Below are positions 1 to 11,300 of a stretch of DNA of 64,000 bases, one piece after another. The notes under the pieces were generated by a model that worked only from the letters and a program-made list of their open reading frames with translations, was not told the origin of the DNA and did not search any database. A program made the position numbers and the translations under genes. Position 1 is the first letter of the stretch. Every line of letters begins with the position of its first letter. Source of the DNA: Selaginella moellendorffii (Eukaryota; Streptophyta; Lycopodiopsida; Selaginellales; Selaginellaceae); the NCBI RefSeq assembly GCF_000143415.4, contig NW_003314334.1, positions 817,710 through 881,709 on the forward strand, read 5' to 3'.

Positions 1-320
1 AAAGCTTGTCACAAAGTACCTTATGCCCATCCACAATTTCCTTCATGTTGGAGAGAATACCACGAGCTCGCTCTTCAAACTTCTGATTCATTTCGGCAAC
101 CCAATCCGGTGTTCCATAAAATCCCTCAACTAGAATAGAAGACAACGAAGATCATATCACAAGAACAAAAGAAAAAAAGAAACTCCCTACCATCTACCTC
201 CGAGCGAACATGAACTAGAGTGATCGCATCGTCGCTTGAAGCCAAGTTCTCCAGGGTGAACTTGACAGCATAGGCACTCGATTCAGAGTCGTCCACCGCG
301 ATCATCAACGCTTTCCCCAT
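1..320 (-). CDS. Universal stress protein (USP) family, 5' part only
   Basis: Two exons are visible on the minus strand, 320-191 and 129-1; the gene runs off the left edge. The first starts at an ATG and reads MGKALMIAVDDSESSAYAV, the usual start of a plant USP domain (a hydrophobic first strand, then D-x-S-xx-S-xx-A). The second carries GFYGTPDWVAEM and a helix-rich stretch ending KVLCDKL. The 61-bp intron (190-130) has a GT donor and AG acceptor and keeps the frame. USP domains are Rossmann-like alpha/beta folds that often bind ATP and act in stress signalling, but the ATP-binding G-x2-G-x9-G(S/T) motif would lie beyond the window, so ATP binding cannot be judged. The family call is firm; the subfamily and full length are unknown. 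Confidence 0.8.
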
Positions 321-456
321 AACCCTACCTCTGACGCTACAGTAAGCACAGAAAAGAAATTATATATCAGCAATGTCCTGCGAGAGTAATCTAGTCAGTC
401 TTTTTTGCGACCAGGAACAATGCTTTACCTTGTAAAATCTTAGCAGGATTTGTGCG

Positions 457-1573
457 CTAAACGGTAAATCGCCACAAATCTACAGCGATGTCCAGCTCTT
501 GTTTCTTGTGGAATTTGTACAAAGATTTCAAGTCAAATCTCAACTGCAACAAAGAACTAGTCATCAGAACTAGGTGAATGCACTGAAATAACTCTACCTC
601 GAACAAGACTTCTGCAGTTTTAGCCCCGAGGTCCTGCAGAGCTGCTCGTTTCACATGCTGCCACCAGGAAAGTCATTTCAGTATTCGTCAAAACTTGGGT
701 TTGAAGAACCTGTCTTGTAGAGCTTTTGTGTAAAGAGTAGATGGCAGTCCGTGCGATCTGAAACAACATATAGCATCACAACCGAGGAAAAAAGGAGCTC
801 ACAGTACCTTCAGAGCTACAGACAAGAACTCCATGTCAGCTCCCTTCCTTCTAGTGCCAAACGGAGGATTCATTACGACTGTGTCTACACTGATTCCTGT
901 AATGAGAAGTGTAACATCTATATGACGTCGGTAAGCACTTACGCGTCAAACCAAGACTCTTGACATCACACTGCACGAAATCCATGTCGATCTGATCGAA
1001 GAAAAAAGAGCCACGAGTTACTTACAAAATTAAAAAAAGAAAAGGTGCAGAAGAATAACAAGAAAAAAGAAAGAAGACCAAGAACTAGTTGTGAAGTTAC
1101 GAAGTTACAAGCTTACATACCTCAAGGTCCCGGCAGTTTTCTTGGGCAGTGTCTAAAGCCGCGAGGTCTTGATCGAAACCAATCACGTAACTACAGAAAG
1201 AAGAAAAGAAAACGTCCAGGAAAGAAACGAGAAAAGAAATGTGTACCTCGCCCCGAGCAAAGACGCAGCCACACCGAGCGTTCCACAGCCACAGCCAAGA
1301 TCAGCGATGGATTTCCCACAAATATCACCAAAGTTGGATTCAGCCTGGCAAAAGAAGGAATTCGTCACGCTCACGGAGGAAAAAAGGATTTGAGAGACCA
1401 TGTACATCATCCGAGAAGCGATGTGCGCGCCAGTCGGGTATTGCTCCAGCTCGATCTGCGCGACCAGAATCCAGATTCGAGTGAGCGCATTGAGCGCCGC
1501 AAGAGCGCCATACCTTTGGAGACTGGAACTGGACGAGATGGCCGAGCTCGCTCTCTAGCTGCTTGAGCTTCAT
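457..1573 (-). CDS. METTL5: METTL5-type rRNA adenine N6-methyltransferase
   Basis: Seven to nine short exons together encode about 206 residues, matching the roughly 209 aa of METTL5. Readable blocks in order are MKLKQLESELGHLVQFQSPK (1573 downward), IELEQYPTGAHIASRM, the SAM-binding block SIADLGCGCGTLGVAASLLG, VIGFDQDLAALDTAQENC, MDFVQCDV, the catalytic NPPF motif inside VVMNPPFGTRRKGADMEFL, YSLHKSSTR, and the C-terminal YKFHKKQELDIAVDLWRF. In animals METTL5 with TRMT112 makes m6A in 18S rRNA; the same role here is inferred from family identity. Introns are about 50-100 bp with GT/AG ends. The start at 1573 is the ATG aligned with the family; the reading frame upstream of it looks like 5' UTR. 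No lesion is seen. Confidence 0.88.
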
Positions 1574-1891
1574 CTGCGCGGCGGTAAACCCTAACCCTAG
1601 AAAAAGTTTCGCGCGCATTTTGGATTTTAAATTTGGGGCAAAAAAGTGAAAGATCGGCACGGCGAGCCAGTCGCTTCCATTGCCGGATTCCACCAGGTGC
1701 TTGGTCAATTTGGCCTATTTCCAGCGAAATTTTGCTGCTAGAGACAATCCAAACCATCTGAGCGCTCTGATTTGAATGCGCTGGGCCATGGATCGTTGAA
1801 AAGCTCCAAGCAAAATTCCATCGCTTTCCACTCTAGAGCTGGTGAATGCCGCCAGGAATTCCTAAGAGAACAGTGGAATCGATCGCTAAAT

Positions 1892-1918
1892 AGAGAGAGA
1901 GAGAGAGAGAGAGAGAGG
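1892..1918. repeat. (GA)n microsatellite
   Basis: An uninterrupted run of about 13 AG units lies in the 0.5 kb between the divergently transcribed METTL5-type and WD40 genes. It may sit in the 5' UTR or promoter of either; GA runs near plant start sites are common. No further function can be read. Confidence 0.9.
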
Positions 1919-2102
1919 ATTAAAGACGAGATAAATCGCTTTCTTTTAAGCAAATCACAGCTCGGCCTTGTCGGTGACGTGCGGTTGTTTGGCGCCACGT
2001 CAAGGCCCCTGGACCGTAGTTAACGCCTAAACTACCGTGGTTAGGTTAGGTTTCTAGGACGGAGAAGACGATGGCGATGGCACGCCGGTAGATGCAGCAG
2101 CT

Positions 2103-4950
2103 ATGGCGGAGGGAGAAGCTCCGGACGCCGCGAGCTCCGACGGCGAGGGGCAGGAGGAGGAATTCTTCGAGACTCTCGAAGAAATCGCGACCACCTCGGG
2201 CTCCGATAGCGGTGGCAGCAGCGATGGTGAGCGTCTTGCTAGATTCAAGCTGCGGCAGCGCGGCAAGCGCCAGGATTTCGCCGCATTCCCTTCCGGCGAC
2301 TCGAAATATGCGGTGTGGAGGAGCGATCCGGCCAGCGTCGGGGAGCGTAGGGTGAGATTGCTCCAGAGAATGGGGCTGGAGGATTTCTTTGGCAGCAGGG
2401 AGCCCTCTTTCCTCACCTCCAGCCATTCCTTCCCTCCGTCGACAGCCTCCACGCCTCGGGTCTTCCGCAGCATCTCGGATCCCCTCTCGGGAGGAGAGCA
2501 TTTGAGGGGAGAGTCCGTGGATCTGGATCGTCTTCGCTCTAGCGACGGCTACGAGAGCTCCAGGGACGAAGATGCCAGAAATGGGGATTTGGTCAGCCCC
2601 GGCAGCCCAATTCTCGCGGATGGAAGGTCTACCGACGCCAATGTAGATGGTCAAAGCTATACCAACAGCAGTGGCAGGGAGTTCGTGTATAGGATAAAGG
2701 ATCTGGACAGCGGCAAGGAGTTTATAGTCGAGGAGCTCGGATCGGATGGGTCGTGGAACAGAGTTAGAGAGGTTGGGACGGGGAGGGAGCTGTCGCGAGA
2801 GGAGTTTGATAGTTCTCTGGGACTCTCTCCAATTGTACAGGAAATGAGGAGGGTCGACAGGGAGAACAGGAAAAAACCAGGGACTTCTTCGTCTTCTTCA
2901 TCGTCTTCTTCGTATTTGCCGCTGAATGGGAAGCCCAAGAAGAAGAGATGGTTTAGCGGTTTCATGAGGCGGTCAAGCACTCCCAGTGCTGCAGCAGAGA
3001 AAGACGACGTGTCCACTACTCAGCCAAGGTCTGATGCGAGAAGACCATGGAAAATGCAGAGAATTAAGGTGCGCGTGTGCAAGAAAGCTGTAAGAGAGTT
3101 GGCGGAATTGTACATGGGACAGGAGATTCATGCTCACCAAGGTCCGATTTGGGCTCTCAAGTTCAGTACCGGCGGACGGTACCTCGCAAGTGGCGGGCAG
3201 GACTGCGTTGTCCGGGTGTGGAAGATTGTTTTATCGAGCAATCAAGTCGCCGCTAGCGCAGCGGATGGGGGGACTCACGAGGTTAGGAAGCCACCACATC
3301 AGAAAAAGCGAGGCTCGTCAAAGACGAGCGACGATAAAGCTGGCTTGAAAGCTTTCGGGCTCGACGGTGAGCCGCTGTGCAGTCTCCATGGCCACACAGA
3401 AGATATTTTGGATTTGTCGTGGTCGTCTTCCAAGGTACCCCTGGTTCTCTTTATCTTTAGCTGCCTAACCTCTGGTTTTCTTTTCTTTTCTTTGGTTTCA
3501 GCTTCTCTTGTTGTCGTCCTCCATGGACAAGACCGTGAGACTGTGGGACGTCCGGAACCAAACGTGCCTACACGTCTTCTTGCACAAGGACTATGGTAAG
3601 GACCGAGTTGCTTGCAAACGCTTGCATTTATCTCTTTTTTTTTCCTTAAAATGCTTGCCGGCATACTGAGAATTAGTGACTTGTAATCACGCTATAGCCT
3701 TTCGTTTTGTTTTGCGAGGTAGTGACATGCATTGCCTTCAATCCCGTCGATGATACCTGTTTCCTCAGTGGTTCACTGGACGGAAAGGCGCGCATATGGA
3801 GCATCATAGAGCATCAAGTCATCGATTGGACAGACTTGCGTGACATAGTAACGGCGGCATCTTACACTCCAGATGGCACGGTATTCTTTTCACACCTCGG
3901 GTTTTCTATGAGTCGGCGTGCTAACGAATCTTCCCATGTAGTGCGCGATGATAGGCCTGTACAAAGGAACTTGCCGGTTCTACGATACCAGTGGTCCGTA
4001 TTTTACTCGTAGTCGGTTCCAGTGTCGGTTTTTTAAAGCTCTCCTTTTCGTTTCAGGCAACAAACTGCAGCTCTACGCGAACGTGGATGTGGTGAATAAG
4101 AAGGGAAAGAATTTCCGTGGCAAGAAGATCACTGGCATTCAGGTTCGGTAAAGAATGAAATCTTAAATAAGAGCCCAACAGTTCTGATCCGTTCTTTGCA
4201 TTTCCACAGTGTATGCCAGGAAATCCGTCTAAAATACTCATCACCTCAAACGATTCCCAAATCCGTCTGTATGACAACACGGACCTCGTCGCGAGATTTA
4301 AAGGTGCGTCATAGGAAAGCAAAAGAGATTCAACACCTGTTGATTGACACGGTCTTATGTTTTGTTTATTCTTCCAAGGATTCCGCAACATGAGCAGTCA
4401 AATCTCTGCGTCATTCAACCGAAACGGCAGCTTTATCATCAGCGCCAGTGAAGATTCACATGTCTACCTGTGGAACGTGACACCTCCCACCTCCACTTGT
4501 AGGGGCCAGCTCAAGATCAGCGAGAAGTCGTGCGAGAGCTTCTTCTCGGACAGCGTCACGGTTGCGGTCCCCTGGTCGACGGAGAGCGAAGGCAAGAACG
4601 CGAGCGATCGCCGGGGTGCTCTAGACGGCATCTTCCAGTTGCTCAAGCAGAGCAGCTTCCCGGGGCCGTGCTTCGAGTGCCTCACCTCGACGGTGTTCCC
4701 GGTCGCCGACGATGGCTCCACCAGGTTGATGGACTCGGCAACGCTGGCGTCCAACCAGGAAGGTGGCGAGGATGGTCACTCGGCGGTGGTAAGCGCGGCC
4801 ACCGGGGCCGAGGAGAGGAGCGATGTGACGAGCGTCGACGAGGAGGGGGCCGATTTCTCGTCCGCGGGGCTGGGGCTGGTCATAGTGACGGCGAGCTTGA
4901 CAGGAGAGATCCGGACGTTTCAAAACTACGTGAAGGAGGCCGCGGCGTGA
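2103..4950 (+). CDS. WD40 repeat protein, plant WDR44-like group
   Basis: Seven exons (2103-3434, 3502-3595, 3723-3880, 3942-3993, 4057-4142, 4210-4303, 4379-4950) join in frame to 795 codons plus stop. The first 330 or so residues are acidic and serine-rich with no clear domain, although [13 protein letters not shown]-like text ([18 protein letters not shown]) is typical of this plant group. The propeller follows: [33 protein letters not shown] with [20 protein letters not shown] with [38 protein letters not shown] and [20 protein letters not shown] with LWNV. These correspond to at least six blades with WD/WS/YD ends. The C-terminal tail is low complexity. Such proteins are scaffolds; the partner is not deducible. 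All introns are 60-130 bp with GT/AG ends. Confidence 0.9.
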
Positions 4951-5599
4951 GGAAGAAAAAGAATTTTGGTCGAGCTCGGATGATGGGAACGAGATGAGCT
5001 TCTTCTTCTTCTTCGTCTTCCTCGGCCGGATGGACGAGAGCGAGAAACGAGAGAGAGCGAGAGAGAGAGAGGGAGAGCGTCGAGACAGTCTTGCCAATCT
5101 TGCGAGACTATAAATCGCCAAAGATTCTATACGTTGTAAAGGTTTTATTTCTCTAAACAGCTTATGCTCAGTTTTGATAGATTAGCATATCCTAGTATAT
5201 CTGACCTGTTATTAATTAACAAGCTATTGTTTATCACGTTTAGTAATTGGCAATGCAAGATTCCTGATTACTCTTCATTTCCGGCAGTTTTCATTTGTTG
5301 ACCTGATGAAAACTTGATATAACCGCAATGCGTACGTTGCAATACGTTTTTGCAAAGCCCACATTGTTGTGTAAACACTATGATTTAAACAAGTCGAGAT
5401 CAACACGTACTGGTCTTTAATCGAGACACTTCTATAAAGGATTAACACTTCTATAAAGGGTCAGAGCATACGGAAAGAAAATAACACAATTTCCACCTTG
5501 CAGTCGAGTTGCGCCTTTATTTCGTTGACATCCTTTGCATTTTCTCTAGAAGTGGACGTGGCCGATCACTTAATAATCACCACGAATTTCAGAGCAAGT

Positions 5600-6076
5600 A
5601 CACAATAGAATTGACGCACACACCTTTGTCCAGGGTACTGGTTCGTTGTCACATCTGACGAACAAGTAATAAGCACACTGATGCCCAAAGAGTGAACAGG
5701 ATTCTTACCTTAAAGACCAATCTTTTGCCAGCATCTCTCAATTCTGTACAGTTGAAGCCCGCCTTCTTGAGGTGCGTAAGCAGAACGAACGTCTTTTGAC
5801 GACCTGCAAAACGCATTAACTCACTGCACAACACTTATTGGATAGCCTTTCAAGCAACCAACGGAGACAGCTTTGTCCGATTTCGAAAACACTTGACATC
5901 GAACAAGTGTTTTCGAAATCAAAACAAAGCTCTCAGATCCGTTAGCTGGCTGATCATTTGTTCTTTTGTTCCCACTTCAATCTCGGCCACCACTGCATCG
6001 AAAATGAAAGCGTCAATAAAAATGCAAACAGATCAATCTCACCTCCCGGTGTAAAGAAACCATTCTCATTCTCCAT
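5600..6076 (-). CDS. Possible small unrecognised gene (weak)
   Basis: The minus strand from an ATG at 6076 reads MENENGFFTPG, followed by a GT donor and, after about 60 bp, an AG acceptor and VVAEIEVGTKEQMISQ with TDLRAL. A further exon-like piece near 5820-5710 reads TFVLLTHLKKAGFNCTELRD and is flanked by AG and GT. Joining these pieces needs a junction that falls in the 17-bp hairpin, and I could not find a donor/acceptor pair that keeps the best frame throughout. No family is recognised. This could be a real short gene, a decayed one, or chance. Confidence 0.25.
5879..5920. repeat. Perfect 17-bp inverted repeat with 8-nt loop
   Basis: The arm gatttcgaaaacacttg at 5879-5895 is followed by an 8-nt spacer and by its exact reverse complement at 5904-5920. 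The stem is fully paired and contains TTTCGAAA. It could be a cruciform, a terminator-like hairpin of either neighbour, or the scar of a palindromic insertion. No gene has been assigned over it with confidence. Confidence 0.85.
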
Positions 6077-6330
6077 GGTCCTTATCGTCCTCGTAACCAC
6101 TTGACATGACTAAGTACTGATTGGGGCACCTTCGTCACTCTCCGCTCAGGTTGGCCAGTACCACTTCGGTTCTCTACGCTGTGATTTCTCCAAAGTGGTT
6201 CTGGCCAACTCGGGTTTTTTCGCTCTCTCGCTCTTGAAAGCCTTGTCAGGCCCGGTTCTGGTTTTGAAGGACATGGACGGCCTGGTGTAGTAGCTCCAAT
6301 CTTCGCAATTCCAATGGCTGGTACGTGTAT

Positions 6331-6411
6331 CCATCAAAGTTTTATACAGCAGCCAAACATCAACCCCCTTCTCAGGGGTTGATCTTCGGCTGCTGTATGA
6401 AACTTTGATGG
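6331..6411. ncRNA. Candidate miRNA-like fold-back, 81 nt
   Basis: The ends are near-perfect reverse complements over 24 nt: arm 6331-6354 begins ccatcaaagttt and ends cagcagcc, and arm 6388-6411 begins ggctgctg and ends aactttgatgg. The single difference is a T that would form a G:U pair in the plus-strand RNA. A 9-bp inner stem (atcaacccc / ggggttgat) closes a short loop, with a 4/4-nt internal loop between the two stems. The size and near-complete pairing fit a plant miRNA precursor, although such a short loop and so few mismatches also fit a small inverted-repeat or MITE relic. No mature sequence is recognised and no target was searched. Confidence 0.45.
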
Positions 6412-6845
6412 AAGTTCACGCGGCATTTTCCACATTTCGGGCGAACCACTTCTTCAGCGGAGTCTACAGAAGAAAGAAAACGGAGATACTCACGAAAAGG
6501 AAGAAAGAAAGGAAAAAAGCTTGCTCATACCGTCACTGGGCGATCGAGCGCACCCTGGCAAAACACGCAAATGAGCTCGTCCTCATCGTCCTAGCAAGAA
6601 CAGCCCCATTGATCTTCCGCTGCACTGCCCGGAGTAACATCCGCCATAGCGCCTTCAAGCATGCATGGCAAGTGCCACAGCTGCCGCAAGGTTCCTCGCC
6701 TCGACCTCTTCCGAAGTAAAAGACAACGCTAACGCGCGCTGGAATCGCCGACGTAGAGATAGTGACGATGGATATATATTCCTAGATTCGGTGCTTATTA
6801 TCATAGCAAACTTTATTGTTGTAATTGATACGCGTTCCTTCCAAT

Positions 6846-8129
6846 TCAATTATTCTCTGGCTTTCCGCTCGGCCAAGTTTTGTTCTTCACTGGAGCGAGG
6901 ATCTCCTTCACTTCGTCCAGAAGCTTTTGATCCACGCTCTCCAGCTCTTCCGCCGCTTTGACGTTGTCGTGGACTTGCTGGCTAGAACACATTCCAACCA
7001 GCGTGGTGGCAATGTCTGGATTCGAGAGCGAGAACTTCAATGCTATCTCAGAGATGTTGTGACCCTTGAGTTTGCAGTGAGTAGCAGCCTTGGCGCAGGC
7101 TTCCTACAAAGAAAAACAAATCGAAAAGTTTCTTCAATGCTCCAACAAGAACTTGTAACTCTAGAGTACCTTGATTTCTATCTGCGCTGGATGCCACACT
7201 GGAGGACCGGACTCCGTGAGCAGTCCCATGGCGAGTGGCGAAGCAGTGATGATCCCGACTCCCTTGTCCTTGAGGTACGGAACTAGACCCTCGAGCGAAG
7301 AGTCGTTGAGGGAATAGTGACAATATGATAAAACAACGTCGATTGTTCCAGGCTCGACTCTGTCCAAAACGTAGCGAAAGATGGCCAGTGGAAGCCCGGT
7401 GATTCCAATGAAGCGGACTTTTCCTTGTCGTTTCAAGCCAAGTAGCGCTGGGATTGTCTCGGATATCACCTGTGTAGAGTTTTATCGTTCCAGATCAAAC
7501 TTTACAAAAAGAAAAAGAAAAAAGAAAAAGAGAAAGGTATCTTACTTGATCGAGGGAGCCGAATTCGATGTCATGGCACTGGATGATGTCAATGTAGTCG
7601 AGATTTAATCGCTCCAAGCTCTCGTCGACGCTCTTGAGCACTCGCTGCGCGTTAAAGTCGAAGCCATCTCCATATCTTCCACACTTTGTGGAGAGGATAA
7701 ACTTCTCCCTGGGAATCGCCTTGAGAGCTTTTCCCAAGTTCTTCTCCGCGAGAGTATTGCCGTAGTACCTAAAGCAAAGAAAAAAAAAGAGACTCAATCC
7801 TCTATCCATGCATGCTCGAGAATTTCTCCAAAAGGAAAGCCATGCAACGAAAATCCAATTGTATGACAAAGCTTCTTTTGGTGGAGGAAATTCACGATCT
7901 ATTCCACCGCAACAAGATCACGCAGCCAAACAGAAGAAGAATCGAATGGACTCGCAGAGAAAACTTACGGAGAAACGTCAAAGAAATTGACGCCCAGACG
8001 AATCGCCTCGTGAACACATTCCACCGCCGATTCCTCGCTGACCGGCCCAAACACACTCCCCAGCGGCGATCCCCCAAATCCCAAAACGCTCACTTCCAGC
8101 CCCGTGCTCCCCAATTTCCTATACTTCAT
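6846..8129 (-). CDS. GALDH: L-galactose dehydrogenase (aldo/keto reductase)
   Basis: Four exons (8129-7969, 7768-7546, 7469-7170, 7103-6846) give 313 residues, close to the usual 319. The enzyme oxidises L-galactose to L-galactono-1,4-lactone with NAD+ in the Smirnoff-Wheeler ascorbate pathway in the cytosol. Readable family text includes LGFGGSPLGSVFGPVSEE, the catalytic Tyr region SPYYGNTLAEK, ILSTKCGRYGDGFDF with the catalytic Lys, ESLERLNLDYIDIIQCHD with the catalytic His, GKVRFIGITGLPL, DVVLSYCHYSLNDSSL and KGVGIITASPLAMGLL. The C-terminus LAPVKNKTWPSG matches the plant enzyme. Introns are about 65-200 bp with GT/AG ends. The start is the only ATG in frame before the first strand. No targeting peptide is seen. 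Confidence 0.93.
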
Positions 8130-8326
8130 CGCTTCTATAAACCCTAAAACCCCCTTCCTTTATATTAAAAGCTACTACCTTTATCTTAGCAAACCTTTAA
8201 AGGCAAAATAGAATTTACCAGCATATTCTCTAGGTTTAACTTTCTTTAACCTTGTTTAATTAATATATAAGGTTTAAAGTTATATTAGACTAACTTAACT
8301 AGAATATACAAGCATATTCGGCAGAT

Positions 8327-11300
8327 TTAAAACCTTTTCTTGGCGCCAAGCTTCGCGAACTTCACGTCTGGGTTGCGGGAGACGCCGGGCGACGAAGAGG
8401 ACGAAGAGACGCTCCAGAGCGACGAAGATTGATCCTTGCCTTTGCTCGCGGCGGCGGATTTGGACGATCGCAGCAGCGGATGCTTGATCGCGCCGCCCGG
8501 GTTCTTCCCCATTCCATTCGCGACCAGCCAGCGCGATCCGGATTGCTGCTGCCGCTGGCTCCCCCAAGCTTGCTTCTTGGAAGAACTCCTGGAGGAAGAG
8601 GAGATCATGGAGCTGGGCTCGTCCACCGCGGAGCTCAGCCCCGCGACGTGGATGCCAGTCACCTTGAACTGTGGCTCGGCTTCCATCGCCGCTGCTCGAT
8701 CGTCTTCTTCCTCGTCCATAGCTCTTGCTGTTGATTCCTCCTCGTCCTCCAGCTCCGGCTCACTGTTTCCTTTGAGCGCCACTCGCTTCCACAGCTTTGG
8801 CCGCGGCGACACCATCACTCTCTCCGCCTCGACCAGCGCCATCATCGGTGCTCCAACCGGCTCGAAGTTCCTCAGTGGATCTCTCAGCTGGACGAGCATC
8901 GCGAGCGTGAGAGTCTTTCCCATCTTTCCACCACCGCCGCTAGCACCACCTCCGCCATCACCATCGCCGCTAAGATTGAGCACCAGGTCCGCGGTAGTGG
9001 CCGCTTCATCCGCATGCGCTGCTCGGTGTGCCGCCATGACCGCCCTCGTCTTCTCGCTCGCCTCCTCGTCATCGTCCAGTCCCGCGTCCAGTCGCATCCA
9101 CTCGTCCAGCGAGAGAGACATGGAGATCATCCCATCCGAGGATGGAGCTTCCAGTAGCAGCGACGAGCTTGACGATGATCCCTTGAGTAGCGGGACGCTC
9201 GCGGAGGCCTCGACCGAGTATGGAGCTTCCTCGTCCGCCATGTCGCACTGGATCTTGAGTCCTTGCATTGCCAGCTGCTCAATCTTTTCCATGGCCACCG
9301 GCGCGAGCTCGTCCAGTGACACGAACTCTCCCGCCTCCCGCGATCGTTGAGCAGTGATCGCTTTCTTGGCCCTGGAAGGCTGATAAAGTGCCGAGGAAGA
9401 GGCTGGGATCGCAAGAGCTTTGCTGCTGCTCCCATCTTCCAGAGCTAAGCGGTTGGATTCGAGCAGCGCAGCATCATATCTGCGAGAATTAACCATCGAT
9501 CAAATGAGTCAAGGAAAGATCACTACTTCTGGCAAGCTTTCTCAGCGGTGAAAACAAGATCATTCTCGGTGGTGAAACAAGAGTAAACTACTTAAGAAAA
9601 TCACGAAAAGGTGGTGGAAGAATATCAAGAATATCACGAGAAAGAAAAGGTGTATCGAGACTATCACGAGAAAGAGAGAACCACGATCAAAACCAAGCTC
9701 TCCAAGAACCATCGATCAAGCGAGCAAGCAGACACTACTTTGGACGAGGAAAACCATACCTTCGATTGCTCTCCTCCAAGCAAACTTGCCCCTCGAGCGC
9801 GATTTGCTCCACGCTCTTGCCCGTGATGTCCTCGAGCGGCATCGCCTCCATGGCCTGCGCCGCCATGCTCTCGCTCCCCGCAGCCGCAAAGTTGCGAAGA
9901 ACATCCATAGCGCTCGCTCCCATGTCCGCCGGCACCACCACCGGCTTGGAGACGTGCATCACCAGCTTGCCATTGTTCTTCTTCCTCTCGCCAACACTGC
10001 TCTCGAACAGCGCCGGATCCATGGATCGCAAGCTCCCGCCATCGGCAGTGGGAACGCTGGATCCAACCCCGGGAGCAAGCGCCGGCAGCTCCTCCGCGAG
10101 CTTGGATCTCGGCACGAGAGACTGCAGTTCTTCCGGGTTGAGAGACGAAGAAGATGGTGGCGACCCGTGGAAGATCTTCTCGTCGAGACCCCACTCCTGG
10201 AGCAGCGCCTCGGCCTCGGCGTCCTCGAGCATCTTCGCGCGAGCTTTGCTCCGAAAAGCTTGCGTCGCCTTTTGGAGCTCCGACTCGGCCGCGTCCATGA
10301 TCGATGCTAGCTCCTTGTCATCGTCGTCGCTGTAGCTCCAATCCTCCGGGACGATCTTTTCGGCCACTGGCGCTCGAGCTTGCTCGACCGCTTGGCCACC
10401 TTTGTGTTCTTGATCTTCTTGGAGCTTTGGCGCTTGATCGTCCTCCAAGCCGAATCCTTCGAGCATGGATTCCTTCTCGAATTGCTTGAGCAGTAGAGCT
10501 CGCGGAGACTCCGACTCTTCTTCTTCCTCCTCTTCTTTCCCACCGCCGCCACCATCGCCGCCACCTTCTTGGAGCATATCCAGGAACTCATCCGCGACGA
10601 TCTCATCGTCGTAGTCGTGATCGCCCACCATCTTCTCATCCGTTCCAGCTCTGTCTTTGATGTCATAATCCGCCACCTTGATCGATTTCGATTCCTGGCG
10701 AGCTGCCCAGCCCGGATTCTTGAGGCTGTCAAACAGATAGTCCCGCTCAAGCTCCTGCTTCCAGTCGTAGTCCTGCTGCTTCCAATCCATGTTCTCGGCC
10801 TCCTCGTCGATTTTCTTCCGGTCGACGGTCTCGGCCGCCCCCTCTCGATCGATTTCTTTGGATTCTTGTTCCTCAACTTGGTGTCCTTGGAGATCATTTG
10901 TAGCACCATTTTCTTCTTCGTCGTCTTCCTCCTCAAACTTATAGTCCAAGCTTTGCTGTTGCTCATCCTCTTGCTGCTCCTGTTCTTCCACTTCTCTCGG
11001 CTCGTCTGGAACACTACTCTCCTTCCGATCCATCGGTGCGATGGACCCGCTAAACTCCTCCAGCACGCTCGTCTCCACGCCCTTCTCCACAACTCCAAAC
11101 TCCGCGGCATCGTCCAGTTGCTCCACATCTTCCACAGCATGTTGCTGCTGTTCTTCCTCGCGCTCTTGGCTCCGTCCCGGAGTCCCCGGAGCAATCGCCG
11201 CATCAATCTCCGGAAACAAGGACTTCCCGCGCCGATGATCGCTCAATACTCCATCCATGGACGTCCGGGTGGTGGTGTTGGCAGTGGCGCTGGTGGCGGG

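Larger units (their letters stand above)
4951..6845. other. Sparse 1.9 kb intergenic stretch
   Basis: Between the WD40 gene and the L-galactose dehydrogenase gene no complete gene can be recognised. The first 150 bp are GA-rich 3' UTR of the WD40 gene. A 16-bp phrase (acacttctataaagg) is repeated in tandem near 5427-5458. Two hairpins (5879-5920, 6331-6411) and some weak exon-like pieces on the minus strand (5600-6076 and 6150-6650) are listed or discussed separately. Confidence 0.6.

Noticed and set aside
1045-1566. 173-codon plus-strand frame in the METTL5-type gene
   Set aside because: It covers exons and introns of a well-supported minus-strand gene and is rich in Arg/Lys from composition.
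6400-6660. Possible zinc-finger exons on the minus strand (CVFCQG and CGKCRVNFH)
   Set aside because: The two Cys-rich pieces cannot be joined by any GT/AG pair that keeps both frames, and the first is preceded by a stop. Treated as unsupported.
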